From positions 1 through 64,000 of IMG/VR virus record IMGVR_UViG_3300032236_001613: a DNA stretch of 64,000 nucleotides. One strand, written 5' to 3'. The stretch's first letter is position 1, and every line of letters starts with the position of its first letter. A model generated the notes under the pieces. The model was not told where the DNA came from. It ran no database searches and was given only the letters and a program-made list of their open reading frames with translations. The stretch comes from a virus. The position numbers were made by a program, and so were the translations under genes. Positions 26,682 to 35,102 of this stretch are shown one piece after another.

Positions 26682-29258
26682 ATGGGCAGTAAAAATTTAG
26701 ACGGCACTCTTGTTAAAAAAGCGCATTCGAAACAAAAGTGGACTGAAAAAGACATCGGCGAGTTAATTGAATGTCAGCACGAAACTACCGGTCCTAGTTA
26801 CTTTTTAAATCATTTTTTTCACATACAACATCCTACACAAGGGAAACTACAGTACCAAGCATACGAGTACCAAACTCATCTGTTAGACAGTTATCACGAA
26901 CATCGATTCAGCATTAACATGCTAGGACGACAAATGGGTAAGGCATTAAGTTTAGAAACTCCTATATTAACACCAAATGGATTTGTCATTTTAAAAGATC
27001 TAAAGGTAGGTGATGTTATATATGGAAGAGATGGGAAACCCACTAATATTACCTTTATTACCGAAACAATGGAGAACCGACCATGTTATGAAATTATTTT
27101 CATGCACGGCGAAAAAATTATTGCCGATGCTGAACATCTTTGGAACATTGTATTACCTAAAACTAAGGAAGAAATAACTGTTAATACGTTAGAACTACTC
27201 TCTTATTTTAATAAATTTAAAAATACTTCACAAAGTTTACATATAAAAGCATCAAACTGCATTGATTTTGAATATAAAGAAGTTCCCATTGACCCTTATT
27301 ATCTAGGGTTATGGCTCGGCGACGGAGGTACCAAAGATCTCAGAATTACTTGTACTATGGAAGATTACATTGAATATAGTAGAATTTTTACAAATAAAGG
27401 GCTCGAGATTTCGCAATTTAAATTAGATAAAAGGAGTGATAAGACAGGTACTTTTTATATTAAAGGAGGAACTAAAAAGTTTAAGGAACTAGGTGTTTGG
27501 GGTAATAAACATATACCCGATTTATACATTTTTAATAGTAAAGAAATAAGATTAGAATTATTAAAAGGATTAATGGATTCTGACGGAACTTGTGAAAAAA
27601 CTGGGGTTTCAAGATTTTATCAGAGCAATGAAAAATTTATTGATAAAGTTAGAATATTGTTATCAACTTTAGGGATCAAATCAACTAAAGGCGAAATTCC
27701 AACTACACATAAAACTGCATACACACTTTGTTTTGCTGAAAAAAAATTAGAAATTTTTAATTTGTCGAGAAAGTTAGAACGTCAAAGAAATCTTTTAGAT
27801 CACCCAAAAAATAAAAGAGTATATATAAAAGAGATCTCTTTAATAAATTCGGTTCCTGTGAGATGTTTACAAGTTGATAACCATGATCATATGTTTTTAT
27901 GTGGCGAAACTCTAATCCCTACGCACAATACAACAACAGCAGTAGGATATTTGCTCTGGTACGCTATGTTTGTTCCTAACAGTACCATTCTAATTGCTGC
28001 ACACAAGTATACCGGCGCACAAGAAATCATGCAACGTATTCGTTATGCATATGAGCTTTGCCCTGATCATATACGCTGCGGGGCCACCAGTTATAATAAG
28101 CAAAGCTTAGAATTCGATAACGGTAGTAGAATTATTGCACAAACAACAACAGAAACTACCGGTCGTGGTATGTCGGTATCTTTATTATACTGCGATGAGT
28201 TTGCTTATGTTGCACCTACTATGGCAACAGAATTCTGGACCTCTATCAGTCCTACACTAGCAACTGGTGGTAAAGCTATTATTACTAGCACTCCAAACAG
28301 CGACGAAGATCAATTTGCACAGATTTGGAACGAAGCTTGTAAACGTTTTGATGAATATGGAAACGAAACTAAGTTAGGTAGAAATGGATTTTATTCATAT
28401 AAAGCAGTGTGGAGCGAGCATCCAGACCGTGGCGAGGAATGGGCTATCACCGAAAGATCTCGCGTAGGTGAAGAAAGATTTAGACGCGAACACGAATGTG
28501 AGTTCCTAGTATTTGATGAAACATTAATTAATAGCATTAGCTTATCTAATCTAGAAGGAAGCGATCCTATAACAAAAATGGGTCAAGCACGCTGGTATAA
28601 AAAAATTAACCCTCATTCAACATATATTTTCAGTTTAGATCCCAGTTTAGGAACCGGCGGCGATTATGCTGCTATTGAAGTTTTAGAGTTACCTAACATG
28701 GTACAAGTGGCTGAATGGCACCATAATCAAACTCCTATACAAATACAAGTGCGTATTTTAAGAGATATGATTAAGTACGTTGAGGATGAATGTACAAGGG
28801 GCGGTGCTAGTAGCAGTATCTATTATTCTGTTGAAAATAATACAGTAGGCGAAAGCGCATTAATGGCTATTACCGAAATCGGAGAAGATACTTTTCCTGG
28901 ATTATTTTTAAGTGAGCCTATTAAAAAAGGGCATCTTAGAAGATTTAGAAAAGGATTTAATACGACGCATGCTTCTAAAATATCAGCATGCTCTAAGCTA
29001 AAGCAATTAATTGAAAGTAAACAAATAAAAATACATAGTAAAACATTAATTAGCGAACTAAAGACGTTTGTAGCCACCGGAATAACGTTTAAAGCTAAAG
29101 TTGGTCAGCACGACGATTTAGTATCGAGTTTACTATTAGCAATACGAATGACACTAGTTTTACAAGAATGGGATCCAACAGTATACGAAAAGATGAGGGA
29201 TCAAACCGGATTAGAAGATTACGATCTTCCAATGCCCATATTTATAAACACATATTAA
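26682..29258 (+). CDS. 17: Terminase large subunit gp17 with in-frame intein
   Basis: 858 aa precursor, predicted 529 aa after splicing (T4 gp17 is 610). The ATPase P-loop GRQMGK/TTT is split by the intein after K87. Walker B is SLLYCDEFAYV, and the coupling motif is IITSTPNS. The RNase H-like nuclease has Asp in FSLDPSLGTGGDYAAIEV, Glu in YYSVENNTVG and Asp in GQHDDLVSSLLLA. The enzyme packages and cuts phage DNA at the portal. The precursor cannot bind ATP normally until the intein is removed, so splicing is required for packaging. Late promoter, no SD. Confidence 0.97.
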   Translation: MGSKNLDGTLVKKAHSKQKWTEKDIGELIECQHETTGPSYFLNHFFHIQHPTQGKLQYQAYEYQTHLLDSYHEHRFSINMLGRQMGKALSLETPILTPNGFVILKDLKVGDVIYGRDGKPTNITFITETMENRPCYEIIFMHGEKIIADAEHLWNIVLPKTKEEITVNTLELLSYFNKFKNTSQSLHIKASNCIDFEYKEVPIDPYYLGLWLGDGGTKDLRITCTMEDYIEYSRIFTNKGLEISQFKLDKRSDKTGTFYIKGGTKKFKELGVWGNKHIPDLYIFNSKEIRLELLKGLMDSDGTCEKTGVSRFYQSNEKFIDKVRILLSTLGIKSTKGEIPTTHKTAYTLCFAEKKLEIFNLSRKLERQRNLLDHPKNKRVYIKEISLINSVPVRCLQVDNHDHMFLCGETLIPTHNTTTAVGYLLWYAMFVPNSTILIAAHKYTGAQEIMQRIRYAYELCPDHIRCGATSYNKQSLEFDNGSRIIAQTTTETTGRGMSVSLLYCDEFAYVAPTMATEFWTSISPTLATGGKAIITSTPNSDEDQFAQIWNEACKRFDEYGNETKLGRNGFYSYKAVWSEHPDRGEEWAITERSRVGEERFRREHECEFLVFDETLINSISLSNLEGSDPITKMGQARWYKKINPHSTYIFSLDPSLGTGGDYAAIEVLELPNMVQVAEWHHNQTPIQIQVRILRDMIKYVEDECTRGGASSSIYYSVENNTVGESALMAITEIGEDTFPGLFLSEPIKKGHLRRFRKGFNTTHASKISACSKLKQLIESKQIKIHSKTLISELKTFVATGITFKAKVGQHDDLVSSLLLAIRMTLVLQEWDPTVYEKMRDQTGLEDYDLPMPIFINTY
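26943..27929 (+). mobile_element. Class 3 intein with LAGLIDADG endonuclease in terminase P-loop
   Basis: 329 residues (precursor 88-416). It begins with Ala (ALSLETPILTPNG) instead of Cys/Ser and ends PTHN, with Thr as the +1 residue. The class 3 triad is present: Trp67 two residues after the block B His (AEHLWNI), Cys308 in block F (PVRCLQVDN) and Thr327 just before the terminal His-Asn. The homing endonuclease domain carries both helices, LGLWLGDGGT (121-130) and LLKGLMDSDGT (206-216), with acidic residues intact. The element therefore looks both splicing- and homing-competent. The insertion site is the catalytic P-loop, a common intein site. Confidence 0.92.
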
Positions 29259-29266
29259 CATAAATA
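29259..29266 (+). promoter_or_regulatory. Late promoter CATAAATA
   Basis: 7 nt before the ATG at 29274; starts immediately after the terminase stop. Confidence 0.7.
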
Positions 29267-29273
29267 TATTACT

Positions 29274-30944
29274 ATGGAAGCAATTGAATTAATATCCCAA
29301 GATGTTTTTGATAAAGTACGCAGTAGATTTGCAAATCTAGAACTAGGCGACGAAAACGGAAACGTTACTGTTGATCCTAGAAAAGCTCGATTCTTTGACT
29401 TTGATTTTACTGCAGAATCTCAAACATTAGGTAGAGTAAGTATAAGCCTTAATGAAAGAGGCAGCTTAAAAATATTTTATAGTCAAGGTATTTTAGAAAA
29501 CAGAGACCCAATGGACCAAGATACTTGGTTTAATTTTCTTAGAGAAATGAGAATGTTTGCTAAAAGAAGATTATTAAGATTTGATACTAGAGATATTACA
29601 AAGTCAAATCTTAATAAAGACGATTTTCAATACCTCGCTTCGACCGGATCCAAGGAACAAAATATGTCAGAAAACAAAATGTTTGGTAGCTCAAGAACTA
29701 GCTATCGCCCACTAGAAAGAACACGTTTAATTATTAGACACAACAAACCAGTCGACGAAACACAACGCGGATCGCGTAGCCGAAATATTCAAGCTTTATT
29801 TGTCGAAAATGCCGACGGCGAAAGATTTAAGTATCCTTTTATTCATCTGGCCGGCGCTAAGGCTATGCAACGTCACGTTGCTAACGGCGGAAGACCACAC
29901 GACGAATGTGGGCAAGCTATTATTAAAATGAGCGAGGAAATCGCCCAACTTAATGCATTTCAACGTCATGTCGGACGTCACGATAGTATGCAGACCGAAG
30001 CTAATCATATTATGGAAAAAACTTCTGCTAAACTCGAATCATTAAGACATCAAATTAATTCTTTAAGTAAACAAAGCCATTATGAATGTTGGAAGTCAGA
30101 TATTAAACCCCACGGCGACGATGAATTTATAATGGACCAAGCTACTATGGAAGATTATAAAAATAAATTCACTGTTTCAACATTTGCAGAAGATTTAACA
30201 CAATACTTTCCATTAATACATCGTATTATGCAAGAACACGGTGAAGTTGATCTTACTCAATTTACCGAATCGGCTAGCGAAGAAACTTGCGACGAATGCG
30301 GCATGCTCGAAAGTAGTTGCGAATGCGATCATGAAAAAGAAGTTAAAGAATTTGCCGAATTTGAAGATTGGGCAGATGATTTAACATCAGGTAACGCTTT
30401 ATCAGACGATGTTATTAATAAATTGAAAGATCTTTTATCAAACGATACCAAAGTTGGGCTCGACGGTACAAACGGAATACAATCTTTACGTGGGATAGGG
30501 CTAAGGGATCCTGATCTTGAAAAAATGGTAAGTTTAGCCGGAGCAGATGGTGATTTAAAGACAATCGTTACTATGTGGTTAAAGGAAAAAGGCGACGATG
30601 CTGTTATTAAACAATTAGAGTTAGATACAACACCAGCTCAAAACTCAGAAACTCCTGCAGATAGCGAGGATTATGAGAGAGGTAAAAACACACATAAAGA
30701 TATTAGTTTAGATGAAATAGCCGAAATGGTTCATAGCTTCTATGATTCAAAAACTGGTAAATTCCCTATCGGCGAACACGGTGTACTAACTAAAGTTAGA
30801 AAAGAACTTGGCGAAGAAGCAGGATCGTTAGCTGAAAAATTAATATCAAGATTAAGTCAGCGATATCAACAACATGCACCAGAACCTACTATGGATCAAA
30901 ATGCATTTGAAGATATATTAAGATTATCCGGCTTAAAAAAATAA
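29274..30944 (+). CDS. Large putative virion protein, unknown
   Basis: 556 aa. Residues ~1-150 contain a beta-rich segment (ESQTLGRVSISLNERGSLKIFYS) and basic helices. Residues ~150-270 include HLAGAKAMQRHVANGGRPHD, then a helical segment. A Cys cluster (EETCDECGMLESSCECDH, ~340) and an acidic C-terminal half follow. It is a late gene by promoter and lies between terminase and gp32. A structural or internal virion role is likely, but no family was recognised. A terminator and the gp32 control region follow. Confidence 0.75.
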   Translation: MEAIELISQDVFDKVRSRFANLELGDENGNVTVDPRKARFFDFDFTAESQTLGRVSISLNERGSLKIFYSQGILENRDPMDQDTWFNFLREMRMFAKRRLLRFDTRDITKSNLNKDDFQYLASTGSKEQNMSENKMFGSSRTSYRPLERTRLIIRHNKPVDETQRGSRSRNIQALFVENADGERFKYPFIHLAGAKAMQRHVANGGRPHDECGQAIIKMSEEIAQLNAFQRHVGRHDSMQTEANHIMEKTSAKLESLRHQINSLSKQSHYECWKSDIKPHGDDEFIMDQATMEDYKNKFTVSTFAEDLTQYFPLIHRIMQEHGEVDLTQFTESASEETCDECGMLESSCECDHEKEVKEFAEFEDWADDLTSGNALSDDVINKLKDLLSNDTKVGLDGTNGIQSLRGIGLRDPDLEKMVSLAGADGDLKTIVTMWLKEKGDDAVIKQLELDTTPAQNSETPADSEDYERGKNTHKDISLDEIAEMVHSFYDSKTGKFPIGEHGVLTKVRKELGEEAGSLAEKLISRLSQRYQQHAPEPTMDQNAFEDILRLSGLKK

Positions 30945-30960
30945 TATAAAGTCTTGCGAT

Positions 30961-30968
30961 TATAAATA
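30961..30968 (+). promoter_or_regulatory. TATAAATA box in the gp32 upstream region
   Basis: Exact late consensus, but it lies just before a terminator hairpin (30971-30996). Its transcript would be cut short unless readthrough occurs. Confidence 0.4.
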
Positions 30969-30970
30969 GA

Positions 30971-31006
30971 AGTGTGTATATTAACTTATACACACTTTTT
31001 CTTTTT
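30971..31006 (+). terminator. Intrinsic terminator upstream of gp32
   Basis: Perfect 10-bp stem AGTGTGTATA/TATACACACT with loop TTAACT, followed by a T-rich tract (TTTTCTTTTT). Confidence 0.88.
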
Positions 31007-31011
31007 AAGTA

Positions 31012-31038
31012 GTGGCTTAAGAAGAAGTGGCACATAAT
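31012..31038 (+). promoter_or_regulatory. Possible MotA-like middle promoter for gp32
   Basis: GTGGCTTAA (31012-31020) resembles the T4 mot box (TTGCTT core with one change). It is 12 nt upstream of a -10-like CATAAT (31033-31038), the spacing of T4 middle promoters. Suggestive only. Confidence 0.35.
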
Positions 31039-31063
31039 ACATACATAAACAAGGAGAAACATT

Positions 31064-32104
31064 ATGGCAACATTGGCAGAAATTAGGGCAAAACTACAGG
31101 CAGAGAGTCAGAAGAAGACCGACGGAAAGCCGCGCACCGGCGGTGATAACGCAATTTTTGCGCATTGGAATGCACCAGACAACAGTACTACAACAGTACG
31201 TTTCCTTCCAGATGCAGATCCAACTAACACATATTTCTGGAGAGAGCGAGGCGTTATCAAAATGCCATTCTCTGGAATCGCCGGCGAAACTAACAGTAAG
31301 AAAGTTACAGTAGAAGTTCCGTGCATGGAAATGTACGGAGAAAAGGAAGTTTGCCCATTGCTTCAAGAAGCACGTGGCTTTTATAAGCTTGAAAAGATTG
31401 AAGCAGCTAAAGGTAATCTTGACAAGGCAAAGGAATATAACGCACTCGGAAGTCGCTATTGGAAAAAGAAGAGCTATCTTTTTCAAGGATTTGTTGTAGA
31501 AACGGCACTCAACGAAGATCGTGTTCCGGAGAATCCTATTCGTCGATTTGTTATCAGTCCTCAGATTTTTCCTTTGATTCCAAAGGCATTGATGGATAAA
31601 GACATTCCAAATCTAGTTACTGACTACGTAAATGGGCTTGATTTCAGAATTACAAAGACTACTAAGCCTGGCGGAGTATTTGCTGATTATAATACTAGCT
31701 CTTGGGCGCGACGTGAACGCACACTTAACGAGGCGGAAATGGCTGCGATCCAACAGTATGGATTGTACGATCTCAAGAACTTTCTCCCAAAGCGTCCTGG
31801 TGAAGTTGAGCTTAAGGTCGCAATGGAAATGCTCGAAGCATCGATCGCTGGCGAACCATTTGATATGGCACGCTGGGGTGATTATTACAAGCCAAAGGGA
31901 GCATTCGGCAATGGCGGTGGAGCAGCAACATCTGAATATGATGTTGACGAAGAACCCGTTGCTGTTGCGCCAAAGGCAGCACCAGCTCCTTCAATTAGCA
32001 ATGACGTAGCTGCTGCAATTGTTGCAACTGCTCCGGCTAGCGGTGATGCTGCTACTCGTGCACAAGACATTCTTGCAAAGATTCGCAGTCGTAATGCACA
32101 ATAA
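31064..32104 (+). CDS. 32: Single-stranded DNA-binding protein gp32
   Basis: 346 aa; T4 gp32 is 301. The N-terminal basic helix (MATLAEIRAKLQAES), the OB-type core (DNSTTTVRFLPDADPTNTYFWRERGVIKMPF) and the acidic C-terminal tail (EYDVDEEP, then Ala/Pro linker) follow the T4 plan of cooperativity, binding and protein-contact domains. Only two Cys remain near the usual zinc site (VPCMEMYGEKEVC), so the zinc subdomain may be altered. AAGGAG SD 7 nt before ATG. It coats ssDNA for replication and recombination; UvsX follows after 14 nt. Confidence 0.93.
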   Translation: MATLAEIRAKLQAESQKKTDGKPRTGGDNAIFAHWNAPDNSTTTVRFLPDADPTNTYFWRERGVIKMPFSGIAGETNSKKVTVEVPCMEMYGEKEVCPLLQEARGFYKLEKIEAAKGNLDKAKEYNALGSRYWKKKSYLFQGFVVETALNEDRVPENPIRRFVISPQIFPLIPKALMDKDIPNLVTDYVNGLDFRITKTTKPGGVFADYNTSSWARRERTLNEAEMAAIQQYGLYDLKNFLPKRPGEVELKVAMEMLEASIAGEPFDMARWGDYYKPKGAFGNGGGAATSEYDVDEEPVAVAPKAAPAPSISNDVAAAIVATAPASGDAATRAQDILAKIRSRNAQ

Positions 32105-32118
32105 TTTAGGAGATCAAA

Positions 32119-33183
32119 ATGGCTAAGAATTTTGATATTTCTAAATTTAGAAAGAGTATTACTAAGTCTATTCCAGGTATGGGTGTCGGTTTCCGAGACC
32201 CTACTGATTGGATCTCAACTGGTAACTATGCATTAAATTATCTTATCTCAGGGGACTTCTTTCGAGGAGTCCCTCTGGGCAAGGTAACTTGTTTTGCTGG
32301 CGAATCTGGCTCAGGAAAGAGTTATATTTGTTCTGGTAACATTATTAAACATGCACAGGAACAAGGCATTTATGTTATTTTAATCGATAGCGAAAATGCT
32401 TTGGACGAATCGTGGCTACATAAGCTAGGTGTCGAAACTACCGAAGATAAGATGCTTAAACTTAATATGGCTATGCTTGATGATGTTGCTAAAACTATTA
32501 GCGAATTTATGGCAGAATACAAAACAATGCCTGAGGCAGACCGAGCAAAGGTATTATTTGTCATTGATAGCCTTGGATTCTTAATGACTCCAACTGAGGT
32601 AAATCAGTTTGAAGCCGGAGATATGAAAGGCGATATGGGTCGTAAAGCAAAAGCTCTAAAGGCTCTAGTTGCTAACTGTGTTAATATGTTCGGAGCGTAT
32701 AATGTAGGATTAGTAGCAACTAATCATACCTATGCTAGCCAAGACATGTTTAATCCAGATGATAAAATTTCCGGCGGTCAAGGTTTTATCTTCGCTAGTT
32801 CAATTGTAGTTTCGATGAAGAAACTTAAGTTGAAAGAGGACGAAGATGGCAACAAGGTATCTGATGTATTAGGTATACGTGCAGCATGCCAGGTTGTAAA
32901 AACACGTTACGCTAAACCTTTCGAAAGTGTACAAGTTAAAATTCCATATTCAACAGGTATGACTCCAACTTCGGGTCTACTAGACATGTTTGAGAAGATG
33001 GGTGTATTATTTAAAGTAGGTAATAAATTAGCTTATACAGACAGAGAAACTGGTGAGATCATTGCTGAGTTTCGCAAAAACTGGACTGAGGATAAGCTAA
33101 AGCTTATTATGGATCAGTGGGACGAATCGGTGATTAGAGCAGAAGAACCAGCGGAAAACGAAACGGAGGAAGACAATGGATGA
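32119..33183 (+). CDS. uvsX: UvsX RecA-like recombinase
   Basis: 354 aa; T4 UvsX is 391. Walker A GESGSGKSYICSG (~54-66), Walker B VLFVIDSLGFL and the DNA-binding loop region (EVNQFEAGDMKGDMGRKAKAL) are present, then ATNHTYASQDMFNPDDKISGGQG typical of UvsX. It forms filaments on gp32-coated ssDNA for strand invasion and recombination-dependent replication. AGGAG SD. The stop overlaps the next small gene by 8 nt. Confidence 0.95.
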   Translation: MAKNFDISKFRKSITKSIPGMGVGFRDPTDWISTGNYALNYLISGDFFRGVPLGKVTCFAGESGSGKSYICSGNIIKHAQEQGIYVILIDSENALDESWLHKLGVETTEDKMLKLNMAMLDDVAKTISEFMAEYKTMPEADRAKVLFVIDSLGFLMTPTEVNQFEAGDMKGDMGRKAKALKALVANCVNMFGAYNVGLVATNHTYASQDMFNPDDKISGGQGFIFASSIVVSMKKLKLKEDEDGNKVSDVLGIRAACQVVKTRYAKPFESVQVKIPYSTGMTPTSGLLDMFEKMGVLFKVGNKLAYTDRETGEIIAEFRKNWTEDKLKLIMDQWDESVIRAEEPAENETEEDNG

Positions 33184-33427
33184 TAGTTTGATTATGGAAA
33201 TTTGGGATACATTTAAAGAATATATTCCAGAAAAAAATAAAGACACTGCTGCAAAGCAATATGTTGATTACTTACTCGGAAAAGAGTTCAGAGCAAAGGA
33301 TCTTGAGGCATATATCGGATATGACCCTCACCTTGACGATGCTATAACTGAAGTAGTTGAGCATAGCGATGACGAGGATGAAGATCATTTTGAAGAGGAT
33401 TCCTTCGAAGACGACGAGGATTATTAA
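33176..33427 (+). CDS. Small acidic protein downstream of uvsX
   Basis: 83 aa, unknown. The N-terminal ~50 residues are helical (LIMEIWDTFKEYIPEKNKDTAAKQ), and the C-terminal ~25 are almost all Asp/Glu (HSDDEDEDHFEEDSFEDDED). It overlaps the uvsX 3' end and the next gene by 1 nt, so it belongs to the uvsX operon. The acidic tail might mimic DNA or contact gp32/UvsX; that is inference. Confidence 0.8.
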   Translation: MDDSLIMEIWDTFKEYIPEKNKDTAAKQYVDYLLGKEFRAKDLEAYIGYDPHLDDAITEVVEHSDDEDEDHFEEDSFEDDEDY

Positions 33428-33885
33428 TGCCTCTTTGGTACGCAAAGGTGAGTAAGGATATTACTCACCTTCCTGCTTGCATTGATCATTTTTATACAGA
33501 ACTGGAAACTGCGAAGAAAGAAGTTAAACTCCACGGAAACGTAGAGAGAGCTGCTTCGCAGCTTCCGGGTATCGTAGAACAAAGATTTAATCAATTGCAA
33601 GAAATTGAAGCTATACTAGAATATCTTAATATTGAACTTCGACGTACCCGAAGTAAAACTTTTAAAAAGTATCTCGAAAACTATCAAAGAGCATTGAGTT
33701 CAAGAGACGTTGAAAAATATGTTGACGGGGAAGCAGATGTAGTTGATATGGAAAAAATTATTAACGAATTTGCTTTACTACGTAACCAATGGCTAGGTAT
33801 AATAAAAGCCGTTGATCAGAAACAATGGCAAATAACTAACATTGTAAAACTAAGGGCAGCTGGATTAGAGGATGCATCTGTATGA
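33427..33885 (+). CDS. UvsY-like recombination mediator (candidate)
   Basis: 152 aa; T4 UvsY is 137. It is all-helical and basic, with LNIELRRTRSKTFKKYLENY, then LSSRDVEKYVDGEADV and INEFALLRNQWLGIIKAVDQ in the order and spacing of UvsY blocks, ending in IVKLRAAGLED. UvsY loads UvsX onto gp32-coated ssDNA. The position between uvsX and uvsW strengthens the call. Sequence identity to T4 UvsY is low, so a related helical protein cannot be excluded. ATGA overlap with the next gene. Confidence 0.55.
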   Translation: MPLWYAKVSKDITHLPACIDHFYTELETAKKEVKLHGNVERAASQLPGIVEQRFNQLQEIEAILEYLNIELRRTRSKTFKKYLENYQRALSSRDVEKYVDGEADVVDMEKIINEFALLRNQWLGIIKAVDQKQWQITNIVKLRAAGLEDASV

Positions 33886-35102
33886 CCGTTTATATCGAGG
33901 ACTTAATCGAAAGAATGGCCGGGTCTGGCAAGTATCTTTTTGATGCACCTATTGCATCATCGGCAACAGACCGAACACTGTTTTATAGTTTTTCAAATCA
34001 AATTATAAACTGTGGATTAACTGAAAAACAGAAAAAGTTATGTGTATCGATATTAAAAAAATACAGTAGCGCACTTTCAAAAGATCTTAACTTAGATGTC
34101 GAATACTCTATAAAAAATAATATCTGGAGAACTCCTAGTAGGAACTTATCTTCGATAAAAAAAATAGAAATCGTTAAAAAAAATGGAAAGAACTCCTATA
34201 TTAATTTCGTCTCACCGTACGATCCTAAGTTAATAGAGGTCATAAAGGCTTATAAAAAGTCTAACGAAAGTACGATAACAGGCGTATCGACTTGGAACTC
34301 TACAGATAAGACATGGACATTTCCTCTATCAGAAAACTCTATTAAGTTTTTTGCGACTACTGATATATTTGATTCTTTTGAAAAAGAACGAGAGTTACTC
34401 GAACTTTATCAAGATATTGAACATATTGAAAAAAATATAGAACAATATATACCTATGGTAAGCGAAACTCCTGATGGAGGTTTTGTTTATCTTAATGTTT
34501 CTAAAAATATTCCTCAACCAACATCGAGGAATATAATTAATGTTCTATTGCATGCAAGAAAATACGGTATCACTATATGGACCGATCGAGTAAACGAATT
34601 ATTAAAAAATTGCGATACTAATAAAATAGTTAAAAAATTTCTTGAAATTGATTACTCCGAAAAGTTGTGTCCTTCATCAGGAGAGTTTCTGCTCGACGAT
34701 TTCTCTTCAGTTATTGACGAATACGACAATATTTTATTTGTTATTCCAGTTAATCACGAGATTAAATTTATTAAAAAAACTAAAGAATATTTAATAAGGC
34801 AGGGATATAAAACAGAGCAGATGTCAGTGCTTTTTAGATTAGAAAGTATGGTTGACCTACACGGATTTAACCAATATGTTAGAGATTCTCAGTTAAACAA
34901 CGAATTATCAGATGAAATAAAATTTGTATTCGTTAGTAGTAAATTACCTAAACCACTAATGGAATCACGAAAAAAGTTTGATTTAGTAATTAATTTTGGG
35001 TTAAACTCGTCACACTATTCTTTACAAAACTTTTTAAAAGAACACCACAACGTTATTACAATGTATCCTACATCAGGAAAAGATAAACATGTCCAGCTGT
35101 AA
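33882..35102 (+). CDS. Unknown recombination-operon protein with HARP-like and helicase-C-like parts
   Basis: 406 aa. The N-terminal region (GLTEKQKKLCVSILKKYSSAL ... VSTWNSTDKTWTFPLSE, ~45-155) recalls the HARP/annealing-helicase type DNA-binding module, whose signature is W-x-W-x-PL. The C-terminal ~130 residues have alternating strands and helices (NILFVIPVNHEIKFI, IKFVFVSSKLPKPL, FDLVINFG), like the second RecA domain of SF2 helicases. There is no Walker A or DExH box, so it would not be an ATPase alone. It overlaps both neighbours, the UvsY-like gene and uvsW. Function unknown. Confidence 0.75.
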   Translation: MTVYIEDLIERMAGSGKYLFDAPIASSATDRTLFYSFSNQIINCGLTEKQKKLCVSILKKYSSALSKDLNLDVEYSIKNNIWRTPSRNLSSIKKIEIVKKNGKNSYINFVSPYDPKLIEVIKAYKKSNESTITGVSTWNSTDKTWTFPLSENSIKFFATTDIFDSFEKERELLELYQDIEHIEKNIEQYIPMVSETPDGGFVYLNVSKNIPQPTSRNIINVLLHARKYGITIWTDRVNELLKNCDTNKIVKKFLEIDYSEKLCPSSGEFLLDDFSSVIDEYDNILFVIPVNHEIKFIKKTKEYLIRQGYKTEQMSVLFRLESMVDLHGFNQYVRDSQLNNELSDEIKFVFVSSKLPKPLMESRKKFDLVINFGLNSSHYSLQNFLKEHHNVITMYPTSGKDKHVQL

